DNA from: Aurantiacibacter poecillastricola | GTDB lineage: Bacteria > Pseudomonadota > Alphaproteobacteria > Sphingomonadales > Sphingomonadaceae | DNA: 64,000 nt | Assembly (NCBI RefSeq): GCF_030730945.1 | Contig: NZ_JAVAMS010000002.1 | Span: 558,001-622,000, forward strand | Direction of reading: 5' to 3' | In this document: piece by piece, positions 53,811-63,345 of the stretch | Layout of the letters: every line of letters begins with the position of its first letter | Numbering within the stretch: position 1 is the first letter of the stretch | Position numbers and translations under genes: made by a program | Notes under the pieces: generated by a model | What the model saw: only the letters and a program-made list of their open reading frames with translations | Databases searched by the model: none | What the model was told of the DNA's origin: nothing

Positions 53811-54492
53811 CGATCACCGCGCCGGTCATGCTTGGCGGCGCGTCGAGCGAGCAGAACACCGCGATATCGGCGATTTCCTCGGGCTCGGCGACCCGACCCA
53901 GAGGTATGTCGGCAAGCAGGCCCGGCCCGCCGCGGCTCTGAAGGTAGTCCCCTGCCATGCTGGTATCGGTAAAACCGGGGGTGATGGCAAAGGATAAGAT
54001 GCCATCTTTGGCATAGCCGCGCGCGATGGTCTTGTGCATGGCCACCATGCCACCCTTCGCCGCGGCGTAGTGCCAGTGCGCCGGGCTGTCTCCGCGATAG
54101 GCTGCACGGCTGGAGATATGCACCAGGCGGCCGCCAGAACCGCGCTCCTGCCAGTGCCGCACGGCAAAACGGGACAATTGCGCCGCCGCCGTGAGATTGA
54201 TGCGCAGCGTGTCCTCCCACCGGTCCAGCCACTCTATGTCGCTTGCCTCGAGAGGCACGGCATCGAAAAGGCCGGCATTGTTCACAAGGACATCGATCCG
54301 GCCCCCGAAACGCTCGAGCGCCTCTTCCCACAATTGCTGCGGAGCGGGGGGATCGGAGAAGTCGGCCGCTATCGTACGGTCGTCGAGAGCGCGGGTGGCG
54401 TGGCCCATCACGTTGCAACCGCGGTCTGCCAACTGGTCCGCGATGGCCTGGCCGATGCCCCTGCTGCTGCCTGTTACGAGAATGTTTGTCAT
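53782..54492 (-). CDS. Short-chain dehydrogenase/reductase
   Basis: The product has 236 residues from the ATG at 54492. Motifs: TGSSRGIG near 7-14, NNAG in VLVNNAGLFD, Ser in HISSRAAYRG and YAAAKGG. It ends in TGAVIDANGASFVR, as in FabG-like enzymes. The substrate is unknown. It heads the leftward operon with the beta-lactamase-type gene, prmA and the DUF2459 gene; the sdh operon diverges from it. Confidence 0.88.
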   Translation of the reverse strand: MTNILVTGSSRGIGQAIADQLADRGCNVMGHATRALDDRTIAADFSDPPAPQQLWEEALERFGGRIDVLVNNAGLFDAVPLEASDIEWLDRWEDTLRINLTAAAQLSRFAVRHWQERGSGGRLVHISSRAAYRGDSPAHWHYAAAKGGMVAMHKTIARGYAKDGILSFAITPGFTDTSMAGDYLQSRGGPGLLADIPLGRVAEPEEIADIAVFCSLDAPPSMTGAVIDANGASFVR

Positions 54493-54576
54493 GGGCACAG
54501 GGTCATAGCGAGCGGCAATGGCGGGGGAAAGTGGGCGCGAAACGGGTACTAACAGGCGATATGGTCGAAGGTCGGC

Positions 54577-54604
54577 TTGTAACAGGCGTCACATCCGCTA
54601 GATG
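54577..54604 (+). promoter_or_regulatory. Possible promoter of the sdh operon
   Basis: TTGTAA (54577-54582) and GCTAGATG (54597-54604) at promoter spacing; GCTAGA fits the alphaproteobacterial -10 form GCTANA. The leader to the sdhC ATG would be about 25 bases and includes AAGGGACGG as a ribosome site. Confidence 0.35.
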
Positions 54605-54634
54605 GAGCGCAACTTCGTAACCAAGGGACGGACC

Positions 54635-55015
54635 ATGGCCAATCGCCCGCTTTCACCGCACCTGCAAATCTGGAAATGGGGGCCGCACATGACGGTCTCC
54701 ATCCTTCATCGCATCAGTGGGGACGGAATGGCCCTTGTCGGGCTCTCCGTCCTGCTGTGGTGGCTGGGAGCGCTGGCGGGCGGACCGGAAAGCTACGAGA
54801 CGTTCCACGACCATGCTTCCAGCTGGTACGGCATGGTGGTTCTCGTCGGGCTGACCTGGGCGTTCTTCAACCATATGAGCTCGGGGATCCGCCACTTCGT
54901 GCTGGATATCGGCGCCGGCTACGAAATCGATACCAATCGCACCTTCTCGGTCGTGTCCATCGCGTCCGGCATCGTGCTCACCGCGGCCTTCTGGGCCGTG
55001 ATCCTGCTCAGCTAG
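54635..55015 (+). CDS. sdhC: Succinate dehydrogenase cytochrome b556 subunit
   Basis: SdhC is a membrane anchor of complex II and carries heme and quinone sites. The 126-residue product has RPLSPHLQIWKWGPHM and SILHRISG (the quinone-site Ser/Arg), three membrane helices (about 32-50, 66-88, 104-125) and HMSSGIRHFVLD with the heme-ligand His region. The ATG at 54635 was chosen on family start. It is followed by sdhD after 10 bases. Confidence 0.95.
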   Translation: MANRPLSPHLQIWKWGPHMTVSILHRISGDGMALVGLSVLLWWLGALAGGPESYETFHDHASSWYGMVVLVGLTWAFFNHMSSGIRHFVLDIGAGYEIDTNRTFSVVSIASGIVLTAAFWAVILLS

Positions 55016-55025
55016 GACTTTCGCT

Positions 55026-55415
55026 ATGGGTAACGGAACTTCGATCGGCCGGGTACGCGGCCTCGGCGCCTCGCACGAAGGCACGAATCACTGGCTGATG
55101 CAGCGCTTCACCGCTGTCGGCAATCTGGTGACGGTGCTGTTTCTTGGCATCTCGCTCGCGCTGCTAGGGGATTACTCCTATGCCAGCGTCGCTGGCTGGC
55201 TGTCCTCGCCGCTACCGGCTTTCATGATCGCGCTGTTGCTGATCTCCACTTTCTGGCACGCTCGTCTGGGCCTGCAGATCCTGATCGAGGACTACCTGCA
55301 TGAGCCGGGCACGAAGTTCGGTGCCATCCTGCTTCTGAACGTCGCGAGCTTCGCAGGCGCCGCTTTCGGCCTGTTCTGCCTCGCGCGCCTTGTCTTCGCC
55401 GGAGGAGCCGCCTGA
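55026..55415 (+). CDS. sdhD: Succinate dehydrogenase membrane anchor subunit
   Basis: The 129-residue product has [19 protein letters not shown], three membrane helices (about 35-52, 58-82, 98-125) and [19 protein letters not shown], which holds the heme His and the conserved quinone-side Asp-Tyr. With SdhC it binds heme b between the subunits. Its stop overlaps the sdhA ATG by one base (TGATG). Confidence 0.95.
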   Translation: MGNGTSIGRVRGLGASHEGTNHWLMQRFTAVGNLVTVLFLGISLALLGDYSYASVAGWLSSPLPAFMIALLLISTFWHARLGLQILIEDYLHEPGTKFGAILLLNVASFAGAAFGLFCLARLVFAGGAA

Positions 55416-57247
55416 TGGCCCGCAAAGAGACTTTCGAAATCGGCGGTCGCGCCTATCCTATCATCGATCATACCTATGACGTCGTGGTTGTCGGTGCCGG
55501 TGGATCGGGCCTGCGCGCCACGATGGGTGCTGCCGAGGCCGGGCTCAAGACAGCGAATATCTCCAAGGTCTTCCCCACGCGTTCGCATACCGTTGCAGCG
55601 CAGGGCGGCATCGCCGCCTCGCTCGGCAACAATACGCCCGACCACTGGTCGTGGCACATGTACGATACGGTGAAGGGCGCCGACTGGCTGGGCGACCAGG
55701 ACGCCATCGAATATCTCGCGCGAGAGGCACCCCAGGCCGTGTACGAGCTGGAGCACGCGGGCGTGCCCTTCAGCCGCAACGAGGACGGCACGATCTACCA
55801 GCGCCCGTTCGGCGGCCACATGCAGAACATGGGCGAGGGACCGCCCGTGCAACGCACCTGCGCCGCGGCGGACCGCACCGGCCACGCCATGCTCCACGCG
55901 CTCTACCAGCAGAGCCTGAAATACAGCGCGGACTTCTACATCGAGTATTTCGCCATCGACCTCATCATGAGGGACGGGGCATGCGTCGGCGTGATCGCCA
56001 TGTGCCTGGACGATGGCACCATCCACCGCTTCCGCAGCCACGGAGTGGTGCTGGCGACAGGCGGCTATGGCCGCTGCTACTACACCGCAACCTCCGCTCA
56101 CACTTGCACCGGTGACGGCGGCGGCATGGTGCTGCGCGCAGGACTCCCGCTGCAGGACATGGAATTCGTGCAGTTCCACCCCACCGGCATCTACGGCGCA
56201 GGCGTGCTGATTACCGAGGGCGCGCGCGGCGAGGGCGGCTACCTCACCAATTCCGAGGGCGAGCGCTTCATGGAACGCTATGCGCCTTCCGCCAAGGACT
56301 TGGCGAGCCGCGACGTAGTCTCGCGTTCGATGGCGCTGGAAATGCGTGAAGGACGGGGCGTGGGGCCGGATGGCGACCACATCTACCTCCATCTCGATCA
56401 CATTGCACCCGATGTGCTCGCCCAGCGCCTGCCGGGCATAACCGAGAGCGGCAAGATCTTCGCAGGCGTCGACCTGACGCGTCAGCCGCTGCCGGTCACG
56501 CCCACGGTCCACTACAATATGGGGGGCATCCCCACGAACTATCATGGCGAGGTCGTAACTATCGGTCCGGATGGGAATCCCGATACGGTGGTGCCGGGGC
56601 TCTTTGCCGCAGGCGAAGCAGGGTGCGTATCCGTGCACGGAGCAAATCGTCTCGGCTCCAACTCGCTGATCGACCTCGTGGTGTTCGGCCGCGCCATCGG
56701 TTTCCGCCTGCGCGATACGATCACGCCCGGCCAGAGCCACGACGAACTCCCTGCCGACAGCGCCGATTTCGCGCTCGGACGCCTCGACCATTTCCGCCAC
56801 GCCAATGGCGATTCGCCCACCGCGGCCGTGCGCAAGGACATGCAGCAGACCATGCAGAAGCATGCCGCCGTGTTCCGCGATAGCGAACTCATGGCCGCCG
56901 GTGTGAAGTCGCTGGCCGAAACCAACAAGCGGATGCAGGACATCAAGGTCCACGACCGTTCGCTGATCTGGAACAGCGACCTGATCGAGACGCTGGAGCT
57001 CGACAACCTCATGGCGCAGGCCGTCGTCACGATGGCGAGCGCGGAAAACCGCAAGGAATCGCGCGGAGCCCATGCGCACGAGGACTATCCCGACCGCAAC
57101 GATGCTGAATGGATGAAGCACACAGCGGCCTGGTTCGAAGGCTGGGGTGGTAGCGGCGGCGAAGTGAAGATCGACTACCGCCCGGTCCACGAATACACGC
57201 TGACCGACGACATCAAGTATATCGAGCCGAAGAAGCGGGTCTACTGA
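55415..57247 (+). CDS. sdhA: Succinate dehydrogenase flavoprotein subunit
   Basis: SdhA oxidises succinate to fumarate with covalent FAD. The 610-residue product has the FAD fold [16 protein letters not shown] near 25-40, the flavinylated His in [18 protein letters not shown], the active-site region [10 protein letters not shown] (read as [13 protein letters not shown]) and the capping-domain Arg/His set ([13 protein letters not shown]). [18 protein letters not shown] and the C-terminal [10 protein letters not shown] are typical. No sdhB gene follows it in this window. Confidence 0.97.
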   Translation: MARKETFEIGGRAYPIIDHTYDVVVVGAGGSGLRATMGAAEAGLKTANISKVFPTRSHTVAAQGGIAASLGNNTPDHWSWHMYDTVKGADWLGDQDAIEYLAREAPQAVYELEHAGVPFSRNEDGTIYQRPFGGHMQNMGEGPPVQRTCAAADRTGHAMLHALYQQSLKYSADFYIEYFAIDLIMRDGACVGVIAMCLDDGTIHRFRSHGVVLATGGYGRCYYTATSAHTCTGDGGGMVLRAGLPLQDMEFVQFHPTGIYGAGVLITEGARGEGGYLTNSEGERFMERYAPSAKDLASRDVVSRSMALEMREGRGVGPDGDHIYLHLDHIAPDVLAQRLPGITESGKIFAGVDLTRQPLPVTPTVHYNMGGIPTNYHGEVVTIGPDGNPDTVVPGLFAAGEAGCVSVHGANRLGSNSLIDLVVFGRAIGFRLRDTITPGQSHDELPADSADFALGRLDHFRHANGDSPTAAVRKDMQQTMQKHAAVFRDSELMAAGVKSLAETNKRMQDIKVHDRSLIWNSDLIETLELDNLMAQAVVTMASAENRKESRGAHAHEDYPDRNDAEWMKHTAAWFEGWGGSGGEVKIDYRPVHEYTLTDDIKYIEPKKRVY

Positions 57248-57248
57248 C

Positions 57249-57617
57249 GTGCCAGCGAGGAAGGTGACCGTCTGGCACGACGGCGCCTGCCCGCTGTGCC
57301 AGAGAGAGATTGCGCTGATGCGTCGGCTCGATACCAATGGCGCGATCACGTTCATCGACGCCACTTCACCGGATGCCGGGAGAACCTGTCCGCTCGATCC
57401 GGCGATCATGCTTCAGCGGTTCCATGCCGAAGCCGATGGCAGGATGCTGACGGGCGCTGCGGCGTTCGCAGCGATGTGGCGCGTCCTGCCACTGCTGCGT
57501 CCTCTTGGCTATGCGGCCCGAAATCCGCTGATCCTGCGAGGTCTCGAGGGCCTGTACGTCCGCTTCCTGCGATTTCGCCCGAAGCTACAACGCTTCCTTC
57601 GAGAGCGAGGCTGGTGA
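57249..57617 (+). CDS. DUF393 (DCC thiol-disulfide oxidoreductase family) protein 1
   Basis: The 122-residue product starts at a GTG, 1 base after the sdhA stop. DUF393 signature: VWHDGACPLCQREIALM with a CxxC pair at about 14-17, and a hydrophobic helix AAFAAMWRVLPLLRPLGY. The family is named for the DxxCxxC motif; redox activity is assumed from the CxxC. It is probably co-transcribed with sdhCDA. Confidence 0.85.
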   Translation: MPARKVTVWHDGACPLCQREIALMRRLDTNGAITFIDATSPDAGRTCPLDPAIMLQRFHAEADGRMLTGAAAFAAMWRVLPLLRPLGYAARNPLILRGLEGLYVRFLRFRPKLQRFLRERGW

Positions 57618-58018
57618 ACGTTCCGCCCTGCGCCATCGTCCTTTTCGACGCTGAATGCGTGCTATGCAGCGCCAATGCGCAATTCATCCTGAAGCATGAC
57701 CGCAAGCGCCACTTCCGTCTGGCCTCGATGCAAGGCGAGACCGGCATGGCTCTCTACCGAAAGCATGGGATGGACCCGTCCGATCCGGACACGATCCTGC
57801 TGATCGAAGGTGACAGGGTCCTGCGCAACAGCGATGCGGTACTCGGGATCTATCACCGGCTTGGCTGGCCGTGGCGGATCACCGACGTCGCCCGTTTGGT
57901 CCCGCGTGCCCTGAGAGATGCGGTTTATCTGTGGGTGGCGCGCAACCGATACCGCCTGTTCGGCAAGCGCGAGACTTGCTGGTTGCCCAATCTGGAATAT
58001 CGCGACCGCCTGCTATAG
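57614..58018 (+). CDS. DUF393 (DCC thiol-disulfide oxidoreductase family) protein 2
   Basis: The 134-residue product begins at a GTG that overlaps the preceding stop (GTGA). The signature is IVLFDAECVLCSANAQFILK with CxxC, then FRLASMQGETGMALY and the ARNRYRLFGKRETCWLP end that is common in longer DUF393 proteins. It differs strongly from the first copy, so the two are not a recent duplicate. Both belong to the tail of the sdh unit. Confidence 0.85.
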   Translation: MNVPPCAIVLFDAECVLCSANAQFILKHDRKRHFRLASMQGETGMALYRKHGMDPSDPDTILLIEGDRVLRNSDAVLGIYHRLGWPWRITDVARLVPRALRDAVYLWVARNRYRLFGKRETCWLPNLEYRDRLL

Positions 58019-58063
58019 TCACATCGCTTGACAAGATAGCGCGCTGCAGCGCAGCATCGCGGC

Positions 58064-59395
58064 ATGACAATCCCGCTCTCGCGCTTCGCTGCGACCATCC
58101 TGACCGGGGCGACCGCCCTCGGCCTGGCGGCCCCCGCTGCCGCACAACTGTCCCCGGCCGAGCAGACCATGATGTCCACGGTCGAAGCAGGCTTCGAAGA
58201 CGACGTCGCGCTGCTGGAGGCGATTACCAACGTCAATTCCGGCACGCACAACCACCAGGGCGTGCGCGAGGTCGGGCAGATGCTCATTCCCGCCTTCGAG
58301 GGTCTTGGCTTCGAGGTGGAGTGGATCGATCAGGACCATGTGGGGCGCGCAGGCCACCTGTTCGCGACACATGAGGCCGGGAATGACAGCACGAGGATGC
58401 TGCTCATCGGCCATATCGACACCGTGTTCGAGCCGGACAGCCCGTTCCAGCAATTCGTCCGCGATGGCGACGTGGCTACGGGTCCAGGCGTGGTGGACGA
58501 CAAGGGCGGCATCGTCGTCATCCTTTCCGCCCTGCGCGCGATGGAGGCTGCGGCTACGCTGGACGGCGCGAACATCATCGTTGCGTTGACGGGTGACGAG
58601 GAAGATGTCGGCGATCCTATCGAGGAGGCACGCGCCGACCTGATCGAGGCAGGTCGATGGGCGGACGTCGCCCTCGGTTTCGAGGGGCTATCCGTGATGG
58701 ATGGGCAGGACATGGGCGTGGTAGCGCGCCGCTCCTCCAATAGCTGGACGCTGACCACCACCGGGCGTACCGGCCATTCCTCCGGCATTTTCAGCGAAGG
58801 CGCGGGATATGGCGCGATCTACGAGATGGCGCGAATCCTCGACGCTTTCCGCGAGGAACTGCCCGAAGAGAACCTCACCTATAATGTCGGTTTCCTCGCG
58901 GGCGGCACACCTGCCACTTTGGGAGAGGACGAGCTCTCCGCCAGCACGATCGGGAAGACCAACATCATCCCCGATAGCGCCGTAGCGCGGGGAGACCTTC
59001 GCACGCTGACACAGGAGCAAACCGACCGTGCGGTGGCCGCGATGCAGGCTATCGTCGATGCAAACTTGCCGGGCACCGATGCCGAATTGGAATTCGAATT
59101 TCGCTATCCGCCGATGGCTCCCACCGAAGGCAACAGCGCGCTCCTTGCGCGGCTGAATGCGATCAATGCCGATATGGGACTTGGCGAGATGGGTATCTTC
59201 CCACCTGCCCGCCGGGGTGCAGCCGATATCAGCTTCGTCGCGCCCTATGCGGATGGCCTGGCGGGGATGGGGCCGGACGGATCGGGCAGCCATGCCGTAG
59301 GGGAAAGCGCCGATTTGCGGAGCTTCACCAGGCAAGCCCAGCGCGCGGCAATCCTGATGAGCCGGCTCGCTGGAGAGGAACCGGCGCGCGACTGA
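58064..59395 (+). CDS. Exported M20-family zinc peptidase
   Basis: The 443-residue product has a signal peptide ending in APAAAQ (about 28). Zinc-site motifs of M20 aminoacylase/carboxypeptidase-type enzymes: IGHIDTVFE (His, catalytic Asp), GVVDDKGGIVVIL (bridging Asp), TGDEEDVGDP (catalytic Glu) and late GSGSHAVGE (distal His). The dimerisation domain lies between (about 210-325). It should act in the periplasm on peptides or acyl-amino acids; the substrate is unknown. Confidence 0.9.
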   Translation: MTIPLSRFAATILTGATALGLAAPAAAQLSPAEQTMMSTVEAGFEDDVALLEAITNVNSGTHNHQGVREVGQMLIPAFEGLGFEVEWIDQDHVGRAGHLFATHEAGNDSTRMLLIGHIDTVFEPDSPFQQFVRDGDVATGPGVVDDKGGIVVILSALRAMEAAATLDGANIIVALTGDEEDVGDPIEEARADLIEAGRWADVALGFEGLSVMDGQDMGVVARRSSNSWTLTTTGRTGHSSGIFSEGAGYGAIYEMARILDAFREELPEENLTYNVGFLAGGTPATLGEDELSASTIGKTNIIPDSAVARGDLRTLTQEQTDRAVAAMQAIVDANLPGTDAELEFEFRYPPMAPTEGNSALLARLNAINADMGLGEMGIFPPARRGAADISFVAPYADGLAGMGPDGSGSHAVGESADLRSFTRQAQRAAILMSRLAGEEPARD

Positions 59396-60052
59396 TTACT
59401 CGGGCGCGGACTCCTCCACCACTCGCGCCTCGACGATCTCGACCGGCTCGGCCAGCATCTGTCCGCGCATGAAGCCTTCGCCTTTTTCCGGATCGACAGG
59501 CGCGGCGTGGATCGCCTCGACCACATCCATCCCCTCCACGACATAACCGAACACCGCGTAGCCGTGGCGGAAGGCTGGATCCTCCGCTTCGGGATTGGCG
59601 TCGAGCCCCGTCTGGTCGCCCAGCATGATCGAGAAGTCGCCATTGGCCGTGCCCGGCTCCCCCATCGCCATCGACAAGGCGCCGCGCGTATGGGAAAGGC
59701 CGGTCTTCGTGGTCGGCTCGTGCTCTATGCCGGGCAGCACGCGTTCGGGATCCCATTGCGTGCCGCCCTGGATAAGGCCGTTGGGCTGCTCTCCCCAGTC
59801 GAGCGGCATGGCGCGGTAGAAGACCGTGCCGTCGAAGCGATCTTCCTCCACGTAGCGCAGGAAATTGGCCGCGGTGATCGGCGCGCGCTCCATTTCCAGA
59901 GCGATCACGATGTCGCCCATCGCCGTTTCGAGCACGACCTCGGTTGTTTCGTAGTCCTGCGCGGATAATGCTTCGGTACCCTCCTGCGCGGCGTGGAGAG
60001 GGGGAGCGGCAAAGAGGGTGACAGCGGTCGCTGCGACGAATCGTTTGAACAT
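59396..60052 (-). CDS. Exported cyclophilin-type peptidyl-prolyl isomerase
   Basis: The 218-residue product has a signal peptide ending near LHAAQ (about 22). The cyclophilin core: FDGTVFYRAMPLDWG, GLIQGGTQWD, HTRGALSMAMGEPGTANGDF and YAVFGYVVEGMDVVEAI. The active-site Arg and Gln (FYRA, IQGG) are present, but the segment GDFSIMLGD replaces the usual SQFFI. A C-terminal extension follows. It helps proline isomerisation in the periplasm. It converges on the M20 gene at touching stops. Confidence 0.9.
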   Translation of the reverse strand: MFKRFVAATAVTLFAAPPLHAAQEGTEALSAQDYETTEVVLETAMGDIVIALEMERAPITAANFLRYVEEDRFDGTVFYRAMPLDWGEQPNGLIQGGTQWDPERVLPGIEHEPTTKTGLSHTRGALSMAMGEPGTANGDFSIMLGDQTGLDANPEAEDPAFRHGYAVFGYVVEGMDVVEAIHAAPVDPEKGEGFMRGQMLAEPVEIVEARVVEESAPE

Positions 60053-60147
60053 GGCTGCATCTTGCCGCGCTCCCGCGAATTCACCAAGTATTCAGTTCGT
60101 CGCTTCCATGAAACGTTTCGTCGCAACTCTATAGGGAGTACCAGACG

Positions 60148-61548
60148 ATGAGACGTGACCGAAGCCCCGGTATGAAGCTGTTCTTTGCAGGCGTGGTGGC
60201 CGCCGTGCTCGTGGTGCCCCTATTGGCGGTTTACGCGCTGGTCTACGACCGGGAGAGCCAGTCCGAGCGAGCGCAGGCGCAGATTACGGCGGGCTGGGGC
60301 GGCCCGCAGGTGGTCGCCGGCCCGGTTTTGGTGGTCCCCTATCTTGCCGAAACGGTCGAGGCCGAAACCGTCAACGGCGTGGTGACCGAGAGGCGGCGGC
60401 AGGTCCGCCGCGAGCTCTTCGTTTCACCGCTCGATCAGTCGGTTACGACCGAGCTCGCGCCCGATCGCAAGGGCTACGCCATCTACGAAAGCGTGGTGTA
60501 TTCAGCAGCGATGCGCGGCGAAGCGCGCTATGTCCTCACCGACGAACTCGAAAGCCTTGATATCGAGAGCTCCGATCTCTTGCTGGACGAAGCCGAACTT
60601 CGCTTCGGCATTTCCGATCCGCGCGGCCTGACCGACGGCGCCCGCGTTGTCGTGAACGGCGCAGCGGCAAGCCTCGATCCGGGTGGCGGCCTGCAGGCAG
60701 CGGGCGGATCCGGCTTCTCGGCCCCCGTCGCCGGCTGGACTGCCGACGCGCCCCTGCAGATCGAGTATAGCTATGGGCTGAGGGGCACCGGGTCGCTTTC
60801 GCTGGTGCCGCGTGGTGGAGAGACCGAGTGGCGCGTCACTTCGCCCTGGCCCCATCCCAGCTTCACCGGCGGCTTCCTGCCCGATCCCGAACTGTCGGAA
60901 ACGACGGCAGACGGGTTCGAGGCGGTCTATCCCGGCATTACCAATCTCGCGCTGGGGCAGGAACTCGTATCCGCCGGTGACCTGCAAGGCGAGCCCATAC
61001 CCGTTGGAGAGTACGCCGTGGCCGAACCGGTGCGTCCTGTCATCGCCGGCGCCACGCAGGTTGTCACGATCGCTCTCGTCGATCCGGTCGATCTCTACAG
61101 CCAGGTGGATCGGGCGGTGAAATACGGCTTCCTCTTCATAGGCTTTACGTTTGCCACGCTGCTAATGTTCGACATCGTTGGCGGAGCGCGCGTCGCTGCA
61201 GCGGAATACCTGCTGACAGGGGCCGGGCTGGTGCTGTTTTTCGTGATGCTGCTGGCCTTCGCCGAGGTCGTGGGCTTCACGCTAGCCTATGTACTGGCAG
61301 CCGCCGCGATCATCGCCCTCCTGACCGCCTATAGCGCGGCAGTGCTGGGTGGATGGCGTCGGGCGAGCTTCATCGGCCTGATGCTGGCTGCGCTCTACTG
61401 CGTGCTCTACGTGCTGCTGAACGAGGAAACCTACTCGCTCGTCATCGGCTCGGTACTGCTGTTCGCCGCCTTGGCTGGGATCATGTATGCCACCCGCGGC
61501 GTGGACTGGGCTGCAGTTGGCCGGAAGGACGAGGACGCGCTCACCTGA
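60148..61548 (+). CDS. creD: CreD family inner-membrane protein
   Basis: The 466-residue product has one N-terminal membrane helix (about 11-33), a large periplasmic domain (about 35-325) with the family start GPVLVVPYLAETVE, and a bundle of five helices at the C-terminus (about 330-455, YGFLFIGFTFATLLMFDI). CreD is linked to the CreBC two-component system in enterobacteria and to envelope stress and beta-lactam response in others; no creB or creC lies in this window. GGGAG precedes the ATG. Confidence 0.92.
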   Translation: MRRDRSPGMKLFFAGVVAAVLVVPLLAVYALVYDRESQSERAQAQITAGWGGPQVVAGPVLVVPYLAETVEAETVNGVVTERRRQVRRELFVSPLDQSVTTELAPDRKGYAIYESVVYSAAMRGEARYVLTDELESLDIESSDLLLDEAELRFGISDPRGLTDGARVVVNGAAASLDPGGGLQAAGGSGFSAPVAGWTADAPLQIEYSYGLRGTGSLSLVPRGGETEWRVTSPWPHPSFTGGFLPDPELSETTADGFEAVYPGITNLALGQELVSAGDLQGEPIPVGEYAVAEPVRPVIAGATQVVTIALVDPVDLYSQVDRAVKYGFLFIGFTFATLLMFDIVGGARVAAAEYLLTGAGLVLFFVMLLAFAEVVGFTLAYVLAAAAIIALLTAYSAAVLGGWRRASFIGLMLAALYCVLYVLLNEETYSLVIGSVLLFAALAGIMYATRGVDWAAVGRKDEDALT

Positions 61549-61579
61549 CGAGTGCGGCATGTCAGGCGAGGGGGCCGGG

Positions 61580-62134
61580 TCAGATCACATCGCAGATCAG
61601 GCCCAGTTCCTTCGCCTTTTCGCAGCCGATATACCAGTTCTCCGGAGCACGGTCGCGAACCTCCTCGAATGAGACATTGCTGCCTTCCACGATCTCGCGA
61701 AAACCCTGCTCTTCGATCTCGATGGAATGCTCGATCTCGTTGAGCGCGGCCTTCAACTGGTAGGTGCAGCTCTTGAGCGGGCCGGAGAGGTTGATCGTCT
61801 TGGCGATCTGCCGCTCGTGGATGAGGATGCTGGAATCCTTCGTCATGAAGCGGTGGCTGACCGGGAAGCCCGCCATGAAAGTTGCCCCGGCGGAATAGAC
61901 GGCGGACTTGCCGAGGAAATAGACCTCGCGGCCCGGCTCGCGCAGCAGGCGCACATCGTCGGCCATGGTGCGGGCGACTTCGGGGTTGCCGCCCAGCGTG
62001 GTGATGGCGACGACCAGCGGGCCATCCTTCGGGGCATTGTGGAGCTGGTCGCGAAATTCGGCATACATTGCTTCATTGATGCTGCCGATAAGGCGGAGTT
62101 GCGGGCTGGTGAGGATCGTGTTGCGGTTGCTCAT
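61580..62134 (-). CDS. ClpP-like serine protease (peptidase S14 superfamily)
   Basis: The 184-residue product has the ClpP fold pattern: LRLIGSINEAMYAEF, VVAITTLGGNPEVARTMAD and VYFLGKSAVYSAGATFMAG. Likely triad: S81, H106 (SSILIHERQ) and D161; the 25-residue step from Ser to His equals that of ClpP (97 to 122). It lacks the ClpP propeptide, and no Clp ATPase gene is near, so it may work alone or be a specialised paralogue. The ATG at 62134 was chosen on the start MSNRNTI. Confidence 0.8.
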   Translation of the reverse strand: MSNRNTILTSPQLRLIGSINEAMYAEFRDQLHNAPKDGPLVVAITTLGGNPEVARTMADDVRLLREPGREVYFLGKSAVYSAGATFMAGFPVSHRFMTKDSSILIHERQIAKTINLSGPLKSCTYQLKAALNEIEHSIEIEEQGFREIVEGSNVSFEEVRDRAPENWYIGCEKAKELGLICDVI

Positions 62135-62169
62135 GCGCTTCCAACTGGCTCGCACCAGAGGTGTTCCTG

Positions 62170-63345
62170 CTAGCGGAAGCGCAAATTGTCGCGAGAGAGG
62201 TCTGCAGGGGAACGCTTGCCCATCAGTTTCATGGTGCGAGCGATTTCCTGCTCGAGGATGGTGATCGCCCTTTCGACCCCGTCTTCCCCGGCGGCAGCCA
62301 GGGCATAGAGATAGAGCCGTCCGCCGCTCACCGCTTTCGCCCCGAGGCTCAGCGCCTTCACGACGTGGCTGCCGCGCATGACCCCGCCGTCGAGGATAAC
62401 GTCGACCCGGTCGCCCACGGCATCGACGATTTCGGCCAGCTGGTCGAAAGGCGCGCGACCGCCGTCCAGCTGCCGTCCGCCGTGGTTGGAGACCATGATG
62501 GCATCCACGCCCATTTCCGCGGCGCGCTGCGCATCAGCCACCGACATGATGCCCTTGAGACAGAAGGGGCCGCCCCAATCATCGCGCAACTGCTCGGCAG
62601 CTTGCCAGTTGAGGCCCGGGTCGAGCATGGAATCGAAGTAGTCCTGAATGCTGATTGCCTTGCCACTGCCTGCCTCCACGTGGGTGGAAAGGTTGGGCAA
62701 GTCGAATTTCTCGCGAAAGAGGAAGTTAAGGGCCCACGCCGGGTGGGTTGCATAGCTCAGCAGGTTGGAAGGCGTGAAACGGGGAGGGGTGGTAAAGCCG
62801 GTGCGCTTGCAGCGCTCCCGGTTTCCGGAAACGATGGTGTCCACCGTCAGTGTGATCGCATCGAACTTCGCCGCCTTCGCCCGTTCGACGAGCGCTGCAT
62901 TGAGGCCCCGGTCCTTGTGGTAGTAGTATTGCAGCATCTTGGGGCCGGTCCAGCGCTCGCCTACCTCCTCGATACTAACGGTGGAAAGGCTGGAGATCCC
63001 GAACCACAACCCATGCCGCTCCGCCACGGCCGCGACCGCGCGTTCACCCTGCCAGTGGAAGATGCGCTGCAACGCCGTGGGGCTTAGCATCAGGGGCAAC
63101 GCGCTTTCGCGGCCCATGATCGTGGTCGAAAGATCGAGCGCCTCCGCGCCCGCCAGCACATCCGGCACCAGGTCGACATCGGCGAAAGAGGCGGTGTTCC
63201 GGTCCCTTGTAGCCTCATCGTCCGCCGCGCCATCGATATAGTTGAACACAGGGTAGGGCAGTCGCCTGCGTGCAAGATCGCGGAAATCGGCGATCTTGTG
63301 GCAATCCGACAGGCGGCGGACTGTATAGTCGGAACGGTCCTTCAC
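62170..63345 (-). CDS. FMN-dependent alpha-hydroxy-acid oxidase/dehydrogenase (LldD family)
   Basis: The 391-residue product is a TIM barrel of the L-lactate dehydrogenase/glycolate oxidase family. Motifs: PVFNYIDGAADDE, LSPTALQRIFHWQGE, DAITLTVDT and the active-site IMVSNHGGRQLDGG (His base, Arg), followed by DVILDGGVMRGSHVVKAL and GRLYLYAL. The substrate is a 2-hydroxy acid, not fixed by sequence. The GTG at 63345 overlaps the upstream stop (GTGA), so it is coupled to the NrsF-type gene. Confidence 0.93.
   Translation of the reverse strand: MKDRSDYTVRRLSDCHKIADFRDLARRRLPYPVFNYIDGAADDEATRDRNTASFADVDLVPDVLAGAEALDLSTTIMGRESALPLMLSPTALQRIFHWQGERAVAAVAERHGLWFGISSLSTVSIEEVGERWTGPKMLQYYYHKDRGLNAALVERAKAAKFDAITLTVDTIVSGNRERCKRTGFTTPPRFTPSNLLSYATHPAWALNFLFREKFDLPNLSTHVEAGSGKAISIQDYFDSMLDPGLNWQAAEQLRDDWGGPFCLKGIMSVADAQRAAEMGVDAIMVSNHGGRQLDGGRAPFDQLAEIVDAVGDRVDVILDGGVMRGSHVVKALSLGAKAVSGGRLYLYALAAAGEDGVERAITILEQEIARTMKLMGKRSPADLSRDNLRFR

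Noticed and set aside
55292..57409. A 705-codon minus-strand frame under sdhA
   Set aside because: Antisense to sdhA, with no domain and no ribosome site.
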